A stretch of 64,000 bases of DNA from Oceanobacillus indicireducens (GCF_014647195.1 NZ_BMOS01000003.1:16753-80752); one strand, 5' to 3'; positions 8,287 to 16,474 are shown, counted from the first letter of the stretch. Notes: generated from the letters alone by a model not told the origin. Made by a program: numbers and translations.

Positions 8287-8338
8287 AAAGTGAAATTCAT
8301 TCAATGGGGGTATTACAGACCTTTAATACGGGATAAAG
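8287..8338 (+). repeat. Two-hairpin repeat, 52-bp short form
   Basis: The left end of the repeat (AAAGTGAAATTCATTCA) is joined at a G tract to its right end (TATTACAGACC...GATAAA); the middle of both hairpins is missing. It has the same length and junction as the copy at 54551-54602. Confidence 0.75.
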
Positions 8339-8403
8339 GTGAGGGGGCAAGAGATTTTATAGATAAACCCTCCCCCCTCTTGGCAAGAGTAACCAATTAA
8401 ATG

Positions 8404-8565
8404 TTATTCTTGCCAGGAACTTTTACGCCTCTTTTGTTTAGAGCTGGAGCGCCTTTTCAGTTCCTCTTCTAGTTGATAAATAAAATGCGGGTCCAGATCC
8501 AGTTTTTTGGCTTTGTTATAAGCGCAAACAAGACCGCCATTTGATAACTTCCTCAGCTCATTCAT
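8404..8565 (-). CDS. sda: Sda-like sporulation kinase inhibitor
   Basis: A 53-residue frame beginning MNELRKLSNGGL after a GGGGGTG ribosome-binding site. It closely follows the pattern of Sda: KLSxxxLxxxYxKAxxLxLDxxFIxxxExELKRR, forming a helical hairpin. In B. subtilis, Sda (46 residues) binds the sporulation histidine kinase KinA and blocks the phosphorelay when DNA replication is incomplete or damaged. The tail SSSKQKRRKSSWQE is longer and more basic than in Sda. No clear DnaA or LexA box could be picked out upstream. It is too short for usual length cut-offs; the family call is by motif recall. Confidence 0.7.
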   Translation of the reverse strand: MNELRKLSNGGLVCAYNKAKKLDLDPHFIYQLEEELKRRSSSKQKRRKSSWQE

Positions 8566-8704
8566 GATCACACCCCCTTTCTTAGGCTTAAGATACGGGT
8601 TGTTTACGCAAAAAGCGAGGATGAGTTTACCTAAATCGACAATTTATTTACACGTGTTTAAATTTATTCTACAAAATGTGGGATGAAAAAATGGACAACA
8701 AAAA

Positions 8705-8732
8705 GGAACGAGAAATGGATCGATCTCGTTCC
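8705..8732 (-). terminator. Hairpin between mscL and sda-like gene
   Basis: GGAACGAG/CTCGTTCC 8-bp stem followed on the minus strand by TTTTTG. It is a second terminator-like structure after that of mscL, insulating the sda-like gene. Confidence 0.55.
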
Positions 8733-8772
8733 TTGTAAAATATAGGTATTTCTATATTTTCTTTTCAGAAAC

Positions 8773-8803
8773 AAACAGGCAGGCGGTATCTAACTGCCTG
8801 TTT
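8773..8803 (-). terminator. Terminator after mscL
   Basis: AAACAGGCAG/CTGCCTGTTT stem with a T-rich flank on the minus strand (TTTGTTTCTG), 6 bases past the mscL stop. Confidence 0.75.
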
Positions 8804-8808
8804 GTTTG

Positions 8809-9186
8809 TTAGTTTTGTCCATTTTGCTCTTTTAACAAATCGCGGATTTCGGTAAGTAATTGTTCCTGTGCATCAACTTCATCTTCTTCCTCTTCTTCTT
8901 TCCGCCTAAATTTATTCAAAATCCGGATTGCCATGAAGATAGAGAAGGCAATGATTAAAAAGTCAACAAATGACTGGATGAAACTCCCATACATCACTTC
9001 AGCATTCCCTACGGTTATTTTCAAACCAGTGAAATCAATTCCTCCCGCAAGCATACCAATCAGTGGTGTAATAATATGATCAACAAAAGAAGTTACGATT
9101 GCGTTAAATGCAGCTCCAATCACAACTGCTACCGCTAAATCAACGACATTTCCCTGAAAAGCAAATTCTTTAAATTCTTTCCACAT
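8809..9186 (-). CDS. mscL: Large-conductance mechanosensitive channel
   Basis: A 125-residue membrane protein forming a homopentameric emergency valve that opens on hypo-osmotic shock. The N-terminal FKEFAFQGNVVDLAVAV amphipathic helix runs into TM1, with the family signature GAAFNAIVTSFVDHIITP, then a periplasmic-side loop, TM2 (about residues 68-90), and a charged C-terminal helix (RRKEEEEEDEVDAQEQLL). Length and order match the family exactly. It is monocistronic with its own terminator. Confidence 0.97.
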   Translation of the reverse strand: MWKEFKEFAFQGNVVDLAVAVVIGAAFNAIVTSFVDHIITPLIGMLAGGIDFTGLKITVGNAEVMYGSFIQSFVDFLIIAFSIFMAIRILNKFRRKEEEEEDEVDAQEQLLTEIRDLLKEQNGQN

Positions 9187-9234
9187 CTAAACTCTCTCCA
9201 TTTCCTTAAGACTAAATCGAATAAACCAAGAACA

Positions 9235-9254
9235 CTCGTGACTTCAGCCATGAG
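9235..9254 (+). other. Hairpin resembling an IS200/IS605 element end
   Basis: CTC-GTG-ACTTCAGC-CAT-GAG forms a small imperfect hairpin just before the decayed tnpB gene. Subterminal hairpins with a CTTCAG-type loop are typical of IS200/IS605-family ends, where TnpA recognises them. No tnpA is present. Confidence 0.35.
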
Positions 9255-9330
9255 ATGAATTGGTTTGGTTTTGACTTTTTCTCACTTTTTCTACGTCCTG
9301 TATACTAGTAAATAAAGTGAGGTGAATGTC

Positions 9331-9706
9331 GTGTTAAGACATAAAGCATATAAGTTTCGAATGTATCCAAATCAAGCTTAACAATTTTTAATTGCTAAAA
9401 CAATGGGTTGTTCCAGATTTGTATATCATCACTTTCTTGTCCTTTGTAAGTGGAATAAGCTCAAAAAAGCTTATCCTACAACGCTTGTTCGGCTATGCTC
9501 CCAAAAATGAAACGGGAAGAAGCTAAATGAAGTCGGGCAGCATTGCCCTTCAATCTTTCATCAGAAACCTCGCTGATTCTTCCTCCCGTTTCTTTAAGAA
9601 ACAAAACAACAAATCAAACTTCAAAAGTAAAAACAATCCGGCGTAAAGCTATACAACAAAAAACGTGAATCGCACATGAGAGGTTCAAATAATCATTCAA
9701 TGAAAA
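9331..9706 (+). pseudogene. Decayed TnpB (OrfB) of an IS200/IS605-type element
   Basis: From a GTG after GAGGTG the frame reads MLRHKAYKFRMYPNQA, then a TAA, then QFLIAKTMGCSRFVYHHF, the hallmark N-terminus of TnpB. After a frame change it reads KSGSIALQSFIRNLADSSSRFFKKQ and SYTTKNVN, further TnpB-like blocks. At least two stops, one frameshift and a large 3' loss remove the RuvC and zinc-finger parts, so no nuclease can be made. CAAGCTTAA probably derives from CAAGCTCAA by one base change. It sits in the gap between mscL and sulP. Confidence 0.8.
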
Positions 9707-9779
9707 ATGCACTTATTTAAGTACTCCCCATCTTCTATGGTATCATAGTTAGTAGCATGAAATAGGAGCTGAAGTAAAA

Positions 9780-11501
9780 TTGTTGAAAGACAATCGATTC
9801 AAAGGGTTAACTGCCAATGATATCAAGCAGGATGTGATTGCTGGTATTACAGTTGGCATCGTAGCAATCCCTCTTGGAATGGCATTTGCAATTGCGTCAG
9901 GAGTGAAACCGGAATATGGCTTGTATACGACGGTCATTGCGGGGATTCTTGTTGCATTGTTCGGGGGGTCAAGATACCAGATTGCCGGTCCAACAGGAGC
10001 CTTTATCCCTATCCTGCTTGCGATTGTTTTAGAATTCGGTTATGAGGATTTGCTGATTGCAGGATTTATGGCCGGAATCATCCTCTTGATTATGGGTTTT
10101 TTCAAGCTAGGGAATCTGATAAAATTTATTCCTCGTTCTGTCACGATTGGGTTTACTGCCGGAATTGCCGTCATCATATTTTCAGGACAGATTGAAAACT
10201 TCCTCGGTTTAGCAGGCATGGAGAAGAAAGAATATTTTCATGAAACAATGCTGCAGATTTTTGATAAGTTGCCGACGATGAATTGGTACAGTATTTTAAT
10301 CGCCGTTCTTGGGGTTGTTATTCTTGTTTTCGTGCCTCGTATTTTCCCGCGTGTACCAGTATTGCTAGTAGCACTCATTATTCCAGCACTAGTTGCGTAT
10401 ATATTTTTCCCTGGAAAAGTTGATACGATTGGAACAGCTTTTGGAGGAATTTCGCAAAGCTTACCAAGCTTGCACATTCCGGAAATCACGTGGAATAAAA
10501 TCATTAATCTCCTGCAACCGGCGTTTGTTATTGCGATGCTTGGCGGGATTGAGTCCTTACTATCTGCTGTTGTCGCCGATGGAATGACCGGTAAACGGCA
10601 TAATTCGAATCGGGAGCTTGTCGGGCAAGGTCTTGCCAACGTCATCACACCTTTGTTTGGTGGGATACCGGCAACAGGTGCGATTGCCCGGACCGCGACA
10701 AATATTAATAGCGGTGCAGTCAGTCCATTATCCGGCGTGTTTCAGGGTGTATTTGTCTTGGCTACGATTCTTGCCTTTGCACCTTTCGCCTCCCATATTC
10801 CGCTTGCCAGTATGGCACCGATCCTTATGCGGGTTGCTCTTAATATGAGTGAATATAAATCGTTCGCCCATATTATTCGCTTGAGATCGAGTGACTCTTT
10901 AGTCTTAGCCGTTACGTTTTTGCTTACGGTATTCGTTAATTTGACGGTTGCAGTACAGTTCGGTTTACTGCTTGCAATGGTTTCCTTTGTGAAACGGATG
11001 AGTGAAGTGCTTGGTGTAGAGAAAGTCATTCCGAGTCATTTGAAAGATGAGCAGGCTTTAAAAGACGAGAAATTGACTGCCAAATGTCCACAGCTTGCAT
11101 TTTTCACCATTGAAGGTCCATTGTTCTTTGGAGCGGCTGATAAATTTGAATCCACGATCACCCGCTCGATCAACCAGAAACCGGAAGTACTCATTTTGAA
11201 AATGAAGCATGTTTCCTATATAGATGCAACAGGCGGCAATAACTTCACTAGCCTTATCCGCGACTTCCGGAAAACCGGGGGGACTACTTTACTTGCAGAA
11301 GTCAATCCTGATGTGCTCGAAGCAATGAAGATAAGTGGATTATATGAAGAAATTGGTTCTGATCATATCTTCAATGACGCAAGCAAAGCAGTCGACTACG
11401 CACTGCATATCATCAACGTACCAAAATGTTCCCGCTGCGGTAAAAAAGGAGCAACCGCCTGTCAAGTCTTCCAAGAAAGCCAAAAACTCCAATCTTCATA
11501 G
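9780..11501 (+). CDS. SulP family anion permease with STAS domain
   Basis: A 573-residue transporter probably carrying sulfate, bicarbonate or another anion into the cell. The N-terminal three-quarters is the SulP membrane core (AGITVGIVAIPLGMAFAIAS signature at residues 22-41; AGPTGAF near 80). A STAS domain (about 435-545) lies in the cytoplasm. The last 25 residues contain CSRCGKKGATAC, a four-Cys tail that could bind metal or be redox-active; its role is unknown. The start is TTG after AGGAG. A REP-like sequence begins 2 bases after the stop. Confidence 0.9.
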   Translation: MLKDNRFKGLTANDIKQDVIAGITVGIVAIPLGMAFAIASGVKPEYGLYTTVIAGILVALFGGSRYQIAGPTGAFIPILLAIVLEFGYEDLLIAGFMAGIILLIMGFFKLGNLIKFIPRSVTIGFTAGIAVIIFSGQIENFLGLAGMEKKEYFHETMLQIFDKLPTMNWYSILIAVLGVVILVFVPRIFPRVPVLLVALIIPALVAYIFFPGKVDTIGTAFGGISQSLPSLHIPEITWNKIINLLQPAFVIAMLGGIESLLSAVVADGMTGKRHNSNRELVGQGLANVITPLFGGIPATGAIARTATNINSGAVSPLSGVFQGVFVLATILAFAPFASHIPLASMAPILMRVALNMSEYKSFAHIIRLRSSDSLVLAVTFLLTVFVNLTVAVQFGLLLAMVSFVKRMSEVLGVEKVIPSHLKDEQALKDEKLTAKCPQLAFFTIEGPLFFGAADKFESTITRSINQKPEVLILKMKHVSYIDATGGNNFTSLIRDFRKTGGTTLLAEVNPDVLEAMKISGLYEEIGSDHIFNDASKAVDYALHIINVPKCSRCGKKGATACQVFQESQKLQSS

Positions 11502-11502
11502 C

Positions 11503-11530
11503 GGGACACTGGGGTCAGAGCATTTGTTCC
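11503..11530 (+). repeat. REP-like palindrome half, left of csp
   Basis: GGGACACTGGGGTCAGAG then CATTTGTTCC, itself weakly palindromic (GGGACA...TGTTCC) and the inverted partner of 11983-12010. It starts 2 bases after the sulP stop. Confidence 0.75.
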
Positions 11531-11563
11531 AATTTCGGTTTTTCGAAAAAAATTAAAATAAGT

Positions 11564-11592
11564 TTGCAATTAGTAAATAATAGTGCTATACT
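11564..11592 (+). promoter_or_regulatory. Sigma-A promoter of csp
   Basis: TTGCAA - 17 bases - TATACT. Transcription would start near 11600, leaving a 5' leader of about 115 bases before the ATG. Long leaders of this kind are typical of cold-shock genes, where the structure controls translation at low temperature. Confidence 0.7.
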
Positions 11593-11714
11593 AACGGTAA
11601 TTATTTTGGTTCGGTGATTATAAGGATAGAAAATAACACTGGTTGTTATCGTCTTGAATTGGCAACTTGAACAAAATAGTAATAAACGTGCAACATGCAC
11701 ATGGAGGTATTTTA

Positions 11715-11915
11715 ATGAACACAGGTTCAGTAAAATGGTTTAACGCAGACAAAGGTTTCGGTTTTATCGAAGTTGAAGGTGGAGACGATGTATTCGTACA
11801 TTTCTCAGCAATTCAAGGCGAAGGATTCAAAACTTTAGAAGAAGGTCAATCTGTTTCTTTCGATATTGAAGAAGGTAACCGTGGACCACAAGCAGCAAAC
11901 GTTGTTAAATTATAA
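11715..11915 (+). CDS. Cold-shock protein (CspB/CspD type)
   Basis: A 66-residue single-stranded nucleic-acid chaperone with a five-stranded OB fold. RNP1 KGFGFIEV (about residues 13-20) and RNP2 VFVHFSAI (about 26-33) are intact, and the C-terminus [10 protein letters not shown] is canonical. The ATG at 11715 follows GGAGGTATTTTA; a longer frame upstream is leader sequence. It has its own promoter, long leader and strong terminator. The whole unit lies between two inverted REP-like sequences, which abut the stops of sulP and ppaC. Confidence 0.97.
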   Translation: MNTGSVKWFNADKGFGFIEVEGGDDVFVHFSAIQGEGFKTLEEGQSVSFDIEEGNRGPQAANVVKL

Positions 11916-11930
11916 GACGCGCTAAAAAAA

Positions 11931-11960
11931 GCCTTTCCGAATTTCGGGAAGGCTTTTTTT
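11931..11960 (+). terminator. Terminator of csp
   Basis: GCCTTTCCGA...TCGGGAAGGC stem followed by seven T residues, 15 bases after the stop. Confidence 0.9.
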
Positions 11961-11982
11961 ATGTTTCATTTTTGTTTTAAGT

Positions 11983-12010
11983 GGGACAAAACCTCTGACC
12001 CCACTGTCCC
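11983..12010 (-). repeat. REP-like palindrome half, right of csp
   Basis: Read on the minus strand: GGGACAGTGGGGTCAGAGG then TTTTGTCCC. It is the inverted partner of 11503-11530 (about 22 of 28 bases match) and ends one base before the ppaC stop codon. Confidence 0.75.
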
Positions 12011-12011
12011 A

Positions 12012-12935
12012 TTACTTCGTGTATTCATCTGTTAATGTGGTGACGATTTGTTTCTTACGAGAGACGACACCTCTTAGTAAGGCACGGTTATTTTCGAGGT
12101 TCACGTTGAATCCGGTTGCGACATTCGCTTGTCCGTTTCCAAGTGCAAGAACTTCTGAATCATTATTTAAAATATCCGTTACGACGAATAAGAAAAGATC
12201 GAGATTTTTCTCCTCAATGATGTTATTGATTTCAGCCTCAATCTCACCTTGTTTTTCATAAATTGCATTTAAATCAACCGTGTTAATCTGGGCGATTTCA
12301 ACTTTCGAATCCCCCATTGTAAATTCTTTTGCATCCATTGTAAGCAGATCAACAATCGATTTATCACTTAAGTCCGCTCCAGCCTTCAACATGTTCAAGC
12401 CATAAGTTTCTAGATTCACTTCCGCAATCTCAGCTAATTCTCTTGCAGCGGCTACATCTTCCTCTGTACATGTCGGTGATTTAAGCAGTAGCGAATCTGA
12501 AATGATTGCTGACAGTAGTAAACCTGCCATTTCTTTAGAAAGTTCCACATTATTTTCTTTGTACATTTTATTTAGAATCGTTGCCGTACACCCAACTGGT
12601 TCAGCGCGGAAATAAAGCGGCTCTTTCGTTTCGAAGTTAGCAACGCGGTGGTGGTCTACCACTTCTACAATTTTCGCATGTTCAATGTTGTCTGCACTTT
12701 GCTGGAACTCATTATGGTCGACTAATACGACTTCTGCACCATCCTCTAGCCTTTCTAGTAATGCTGGTGCATCCACTTTGAAAAACTCAAGTGCATACTC
12801 GGTTTCTTTACTCACTTCTCCTAATCTGCGGGCTTCCACATTTTCACCAAGTTTTCCTTTTAAATCTGCATAAACCAGTGCCGAGCAAATCGTATCGGTA
12901 TCTGGATTTTTATGTCCAAAAACTAATTTCGCCAT
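12012..12935 (-). CDS. ppaC: Manganese-dependent inorganic pyrophosphatase
   Basis: Family II pyrophosphatase, hydrolysing PPi to drive biosynthesis in the cytoplasm. It is a DHH phosphoesterase of 307 residues. The metal ligands are visible: H8, D12 and D14 in [11 protein letters not shown]75 in VLVDHNEF, the DHH motif in VEVVDHHRV, and a later SDSLLLKS. The C-terminal DHHA2 domain ends with the SRKKQI substrate motif. The start [12 protein letters not shown] follows AAAGGAGAAGACGTC; an upstream extension of 19 codons is not needed. It is monocistronic. Confidence 0.97.
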   Translation of the reverse strand: MAKLVFGHKNPDTDTICSALVYADLKGKLGENVEARRLGEVSKETEYALEFFKVDAPALLERLEDGAEVVLVDHNEFQQSADNIEHAKIVEVVDHHRVANFETKEPLYFRAEPVGCTATILNKMYKENNVELSKEMAGLLLSAIISDSLLLKSPTCTEEDVAAARELAEIAEVNLETYGLNMLKAGADLSDKSIVDLLTMDAKEFTMGDSKVEIAQINTVDLNAIYEKQGEIEAEINNIIEEKNLDLFLFVVTDILNNDSEVLALGNGQANVATGFNVNLENNRALLRGVVSRKKQIVTTLTDEYTK

Positions 12936-13154
12936 GACGTCTTCTCCTTTATATACGTATTCATTATGTAATTTCGATTGAAATCTAATCAAATTCTATC
13001 ACACGAATCTCCCTCTTTCAATTATCGGCAAATAGGAGCTTAACGAAATTTAACTAATCCCAGCACAATATTTTACATTTTATTTGTGAAGGGCTAAACT
13101 AGGTTAAGAGTACGTACAACGTGAAGAACTTATTTTTTATAAGGAGGATGCACA

Positions 13155-13613
13155 ATGTCAAGAAAACAATTCAACTTGGCAAGAACTGCTTTAATTAATT
13201 TTATGGATCATATAAACGAGGAAACGGCAGACGTTCAGGCAAAACCGTTCAACAATACATTACGCTGGCACATCGGCCATGTTCTCACCTTTTCTGAAAA
13301 ATTGTTATTCCGCTATCCGAAGAAATCAGACAACATTCCGCAAAATTATGCGGATCTATTTGGTCCAGGTACAAAACCAAGTGACTGGACAGAAGCAGCC
13401 CCAACATTAGAAGAATTGAAGAAACATTTACTAGACCAGCAGGAGCGCGTAAATAATTTCGATGACCTGTTCTGGAAAACAAATGTAACCTTTAAAGTAC
13501 CATTCGGCAGTATTGAAACATTTGGTGACTTGCTCATCATGCTCGGTCATCATGAAACGGAGCATCTTGGAAAAATGAAAGCCATGCTTCAAGTTGTGAA
13601 TGCGGAAGTATGA
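13155..13613 (+). CDS. DinB-like four-helix protein
   Basis: A 152-residue protein of the DinB/YfiT metal-dependent four-helix fold. Putative metal ligands are His residues in RWHIGHVLTF (about residue 40) and in LGHHETEHLGKM (about 134-140). Many members are thiol transferases using bacillithiol or mycothiol; others are damage-inducible with unknown roles. The ATG follows AAGGAGGATGCAC. The stop overlaps the next gene by 4 bases (ATGA), so it is co-translated with the FAD oxidoreductase. Confidence 0.8.
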   Translation: MSRKQFNLARTALINFMDHINEETADVQAKPFNNTLRWHIGHVLTFSEKLLFRYPKKSDNIPQNYADLFGPGTKPSDWTEAAPTLEELKKHLLDQQERVNNFDDLFWKTNVTFKVPFGSIETFGDLLIMLGHHETEHLGKMKAMLQVVNAEV

Positions 13614-14716
13614 CGAAGAAAATAATTATAATCGGAGGCGGTATCGCCGGTGCAAGCTCTGCCTATTACCTTTCTAAAGAAGGGGTAGACGTAACGCTTA
13701 TAGACCGCGCCGATACTGGACAGGCAACCGATGCCGCAGCAGGAATCATTTGCCCCTGGCTTGCCCAGCGCAGGAATAAAGCATGGTATAGGCTTGTGAG
13801 GATGGCTGCGAAAATGTATCCAGATTTAATTAAAGAACTGGAAGCGGCCGGCGAAACCGATACCGGTTATAAACAGGTCGGTGCCTTAAGCCTTCACAAT
13901 GATGAGAAAAAATTGCACGCAACAATCAAGCGCGTATCGAAGCGCCGGGAAGAAGCCCCCGAAATTGGAGCGATCGAACTGCTCGATGAAGCTGCTGCAA
14001 AAGAGAAATTCCCGCTTCTGAACGACGGATATCATGCCATATTTGTCAGTGGTGCTGCCCGAGTAGATGGTCGTAAATTAAGAGATGCATTGATCCGCCG
14101 CGCGAGGAAAAATGGCATGAAACTCATTCAAGGAAACGCTGAGCTTTTAGTAGAAGGAACGCGCGTCCGCGGTGTCCATGTGAACGGTGAAAAGCTAGCC
14201 GCTGATCAAGTAATTGCAACAACAGGAGCCTGGATGAATGAACTACTGGAACCTTTTGGGGTACAAGGATTATATGTAAGGCCGCAAAAAGCACAAATCC
14301 TACATCTCCATTACGACAAATTGGAAACAGGTAATCTACCAGTCATTAAGCCACCAACGAATCAGTATTTACTGAGCTTTGACGATCATCGCTTCGTCAT
14401 GGGCGCTACTACTGAAAGCAAGGTAGGTTATAATACAGATGTGACTGCAGCTGGAATCTATGAGATTTTAACGAAAGGCTTAGAAGTTGCCCCCGCTTTA
14501 AAGGATAGTGCAATTATTGAAGCACGGGTTGGTTTTAGACCAATGACAGAAGGGTCACTTCCAGTAATTGGTTCATTACAAGGACTAGACGGTCTACTCT
14601 ATGCAAATGGTCTCGGTGCTTCCGGACTTACTGCCGGTCCCCTGATGGGCCAGCAACTTGCAAAACTTGCCCTTGGGGAAGAACCCGATCTAAACTTGGA
14701 AGATTATCACCTATAG
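13610..14716 (+). CDS. FAD-dependent oxidoreductase (DAO family)
   Basis: A 368-residue protein with an N-terminal dinucleotide-binding motif, IIIIGGGIAGASSAYYLSKE (residues 5-24), then a D-amino-acid-oxidase/glycine-oxidase-type fold and a C-terminal GLGASGLTAGPLMGQ FAD-tail motif. Likely activity is oxidation of an amino acid or N-methyl amine; the substrate is unknown. It is translated together with the DinB-like protein. A hairpin terminator follows directly. Confidence 0.88.
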   Translation: MTKKIIIIGGGIAGASSAYYLSKEGVDVTLIDRADTGQATDAAAGIICPWLAQRRNKAWYRLVRMAAKMYPDLIKELEAAGETDTGYKQVGALSLHNDEKKLHATIKRVSKRREEAPEIGAIELLDEAAAKEKFPLLNDGYHAIFVSGAARVDGRKLRDALIRRARKNGMKLIQGNAELLVEGTRVRGVHVNGEKLAADQVIATTGAWMNELLEPFGVQGLYVRPQKAQILHLHYDKLETGNLPVIKPPTNQYLLSFDDHRFVMGATTESKVGYNTDVTAAGIYEILTKGLEVAPALKDSAIIEARVGFRPMTEGSLPVIGSLQGLDGLLYANGLGASGLTAGPLMGQQLAKLALGEEPDLNLEDYHL

Positions 14717-14717
14717 A

Positions 14718-14755
14718 AAAATGTGGGTCGCTGAAAAGTTGGCCCACATTTTTTA
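14718..14755 (+). terminator. Terminator after FAD oxidoreductase gene
   Basis: AAAATGTGGG...CCCACATTTTTT stem-loop with T tract, a few bases after the stop. Confidence 0.85.
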
Positions 14756-14886
14756 TTTGACAGATAAATACTGGACAATTTGACTGCTCTCTCAAGCGAA
14801 CGGAATCCCCACTCATCAATCGCGTTTAAAGGCAGTTAAACATTTTCCCATCTTCCAGTAAGATTTGTCTTGAGCATACGACGAAA

Positions 14887-15540
14887 TCAGCTCAATTCTT
14901 TCTTTACAGGGACTTGAGCTTCCCTATCTAATTTCCCTTCGATCTTTTTAATCAATGACTTAAAAAAGAGGTAAGATTGCTGGAATATTGGGCTTTGGAT
15001 AAATGTGAACAGGAAAGTGAAGATAAACACCGGACCACCTACAACAATACCAAGTACAAGAATGAGCGTCTCGACGATAATTCGCACCCGACTGATTGAG
15101 ATTCCCGTTTTATCCGACAATGAAAGCATAAAGCCGTCCCTCGGACCAGAACCAACTCCACCAGCATTATACATACCTCCACCGAAACCCATCACAACAA
15201 TTCCGGCTAAAATAATCAGAATGTCTATCCAGCGATTCGTAGCTACGGGTAGAAAATCCAGCCACATATAAAAGTCTACAAATAATCCAACGAGAAAAGC
15301 ATTAAAAAACGTTCCTAACCGGATATACCCCCGGTCCATTATGAGGGTAATCAGGATCAGTAATCCGGAAACGATAATCGCCCATGAACCGATCGATAAG
15401 CCAAAATGATGGAAAAATGCAACATTCAGAACATCCCACGGGTGGATCCCAAGATGCTGCACATTAATCGTTAATGTAATTCCCATACTGAATATCATAA
15501 CTCCGACAAGGAAAAAAGCCCACCGAATCGTCTGTTTCAA
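14887..15540 (-). CDS. YczE/YitT-like integral membrane protein
   Basis: A 217-residue protein with about five membrane helices. The conserved blocks are LGIHPWDVLNVAFFHHFG (about residues 30-47), FGGGMYNAGGVGSGPRDGFM (about 119-138) and SISRVRIIVE. These fit the YczE group, in which B. subtilis YczE is needed for post-translational maturation of bacillaene/surfactin-type synthetases by an unknown mechanism. No synthetase lies nearby, so the role here is open. The C-terminal 25 residues are charged and cytoplasmic. Confidence 0.75.
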   Translation of the reverse strand: MKQTIRWAFFLVGVMIFSMGITLTINVQHLGIHPWDVLNVAFFHHFGLSIGSWAIIVSGLLILITLIMDRGYIRLGTFFNAFLVGLFVDFYMWLDFLPVATNRWIDILIILAGIVVMGFGGGMYNAGGVGSGPRDGFMLSLSDKTGISISRVRIIVETLILVLGIVVGGPVFIFTFLFTFIQSPIFQQSYLFFKSLIKKIEGKLDREAQVPVKKELS

Positions 15541-15640
15541 GACCTAATCCCCCTTTTCCGATTATACCTTTGCACATACTATACCATATTCAGACTATCT
15601 TTCGGATTGCTTTTTATTCTGGCCCCCTTCACGCAAAGTT

Positions 15641-15798
15641 TTTATCACGTATTAACGGTCTGTAATACCCCCTCATCTAAACAGGAGGGAAAACCAATAT
15701 GTGAAGGATGGGGATAAACAGTCCGTAAATACCTGATTCTGTTCAACTAACATTCAGTGGGGAGGTAAGGATACCCCACTGAATGAGTTTCACTTTTA
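15641..15798 (-). repeat. Two-hairpin intergenic repeat, full-length copy (reverse)
   Basis: Full copy in reverse orientation between the YczE-like gene and the cupin gene. Both hairpins and the ATAAA-type ends are present. It fills most of the 327-base gap; I see no gene in the rest. Confidence 0.85.
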
Positions 15799-15867
15799 TC
15801 GAAAAACAAAATAGGCACTGCCTGCATAGGATAACAAGAAAAGTATAATTGAAAGGAAATGATAGAA

Positions 15868-16419
15868 ATGTACCATGGTTACTATCCATACCCCTACTAT
15901 CCTCAAGGCTACTATCCATACCCTTACCCTTATGAACAACCGGTTTATCCGGATATGAACGAAGACAGGGATTATTATCCGTTACCTGAAGAGGATATGG
16001 AAAGGCAGGGAGACCAAGGTGGGCAGCCGTATGTATTTAATATTGAACATGCAACCGAGCGGAACCGGGCATTCCGGCGGGCAATTTGGACTGGTACTCA
16101 TCTCCAGCTCACCCTGATGCGGATTATGCCGGGAGAAGACATTGGGCTTGAAATTCACCCAGATACTGACCAGTTTTTACGAATAGAAGATGGACGCGGA
16201 GTTGTGCAAATGGGGCCCCAGCAGAATCAATTAACATTCGAACGGCGGGTTCGTGAGGATGACGCAATTTTAGTTCCAGCCGGTACATGGCATAACATTA
16301 TAAATACAGGAAGAAAGCCTCTACTCCTTTATTCCATTTATGCACCTCCAGAGCACCCAAAAGGAACGGTGCATCAGACAAAGGAAATAGCGATGCAGGA
16401 GCACCGGGAAGAAGAATAA
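15868..16419 (+). CDS. Cupin-domain protein with Pro/Tyr-rich N-terminus
   Basis: A 183-residue protein in two parts. Residues 1-35 are almost entirely Tyr, Pro and Gly (repeats of YYPYPYYPQG and YPYPYPYEQP). Residues about 55-165 form a single cupin barrel: the motif G(X)5HXH(X)3,4E(X)6G is altered to GLEIHPDTDQFLRIEDGRG, and motif 2 is PAGTWHNIINTG. One of the usual metal His is replaced by Asp, so metal binding may differ. The second ATG is chosen because AAAGGAA lies 11 bases before it. Similar YP-rich proteins in Bacillaceae are often spore-associated, which is inference here. Confidence 0.75.
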   Translation: MYHGYYPYPYYPQGYYPYPYPYEQPVYPDMNEDRDYYPLPEEDMERQGDQGGQPYVFNIEHATERNRAFRRAIWTGTHLQLTLMRIMPGEDIGLEIHPDTDQFLRIEDGRGVVQMGPQQNQLTFERRVREDDAILVPAGTWHNIINTGRKPLLLYSIYAPPEHPKGTVHQTKEIAMQEHREEE

Positions 16420-16437
16420 ATCCCCCTTATATGAAAC

Positions 16438-16467
16438 AGCCGTATGCTCTTTACCTTGCATACGGCT
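16438..16467. terminator. Bidirectional terminator between cupin and ferredoxin genes
   Basis: Perfect 10-bp stem AGCCGTATGC/GCATACGGCT between two converging genes. T tracts are modest on both sides. Confidence 0.7.
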
Positions 16468-16474
16468 TGTCTAA

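Noticed and set aside
9331..9706. A working TnpB/omega-RNA system
   Set aside because: Internal stops, frameshift and loss of the RuvC and 3' end leave nothing functional.
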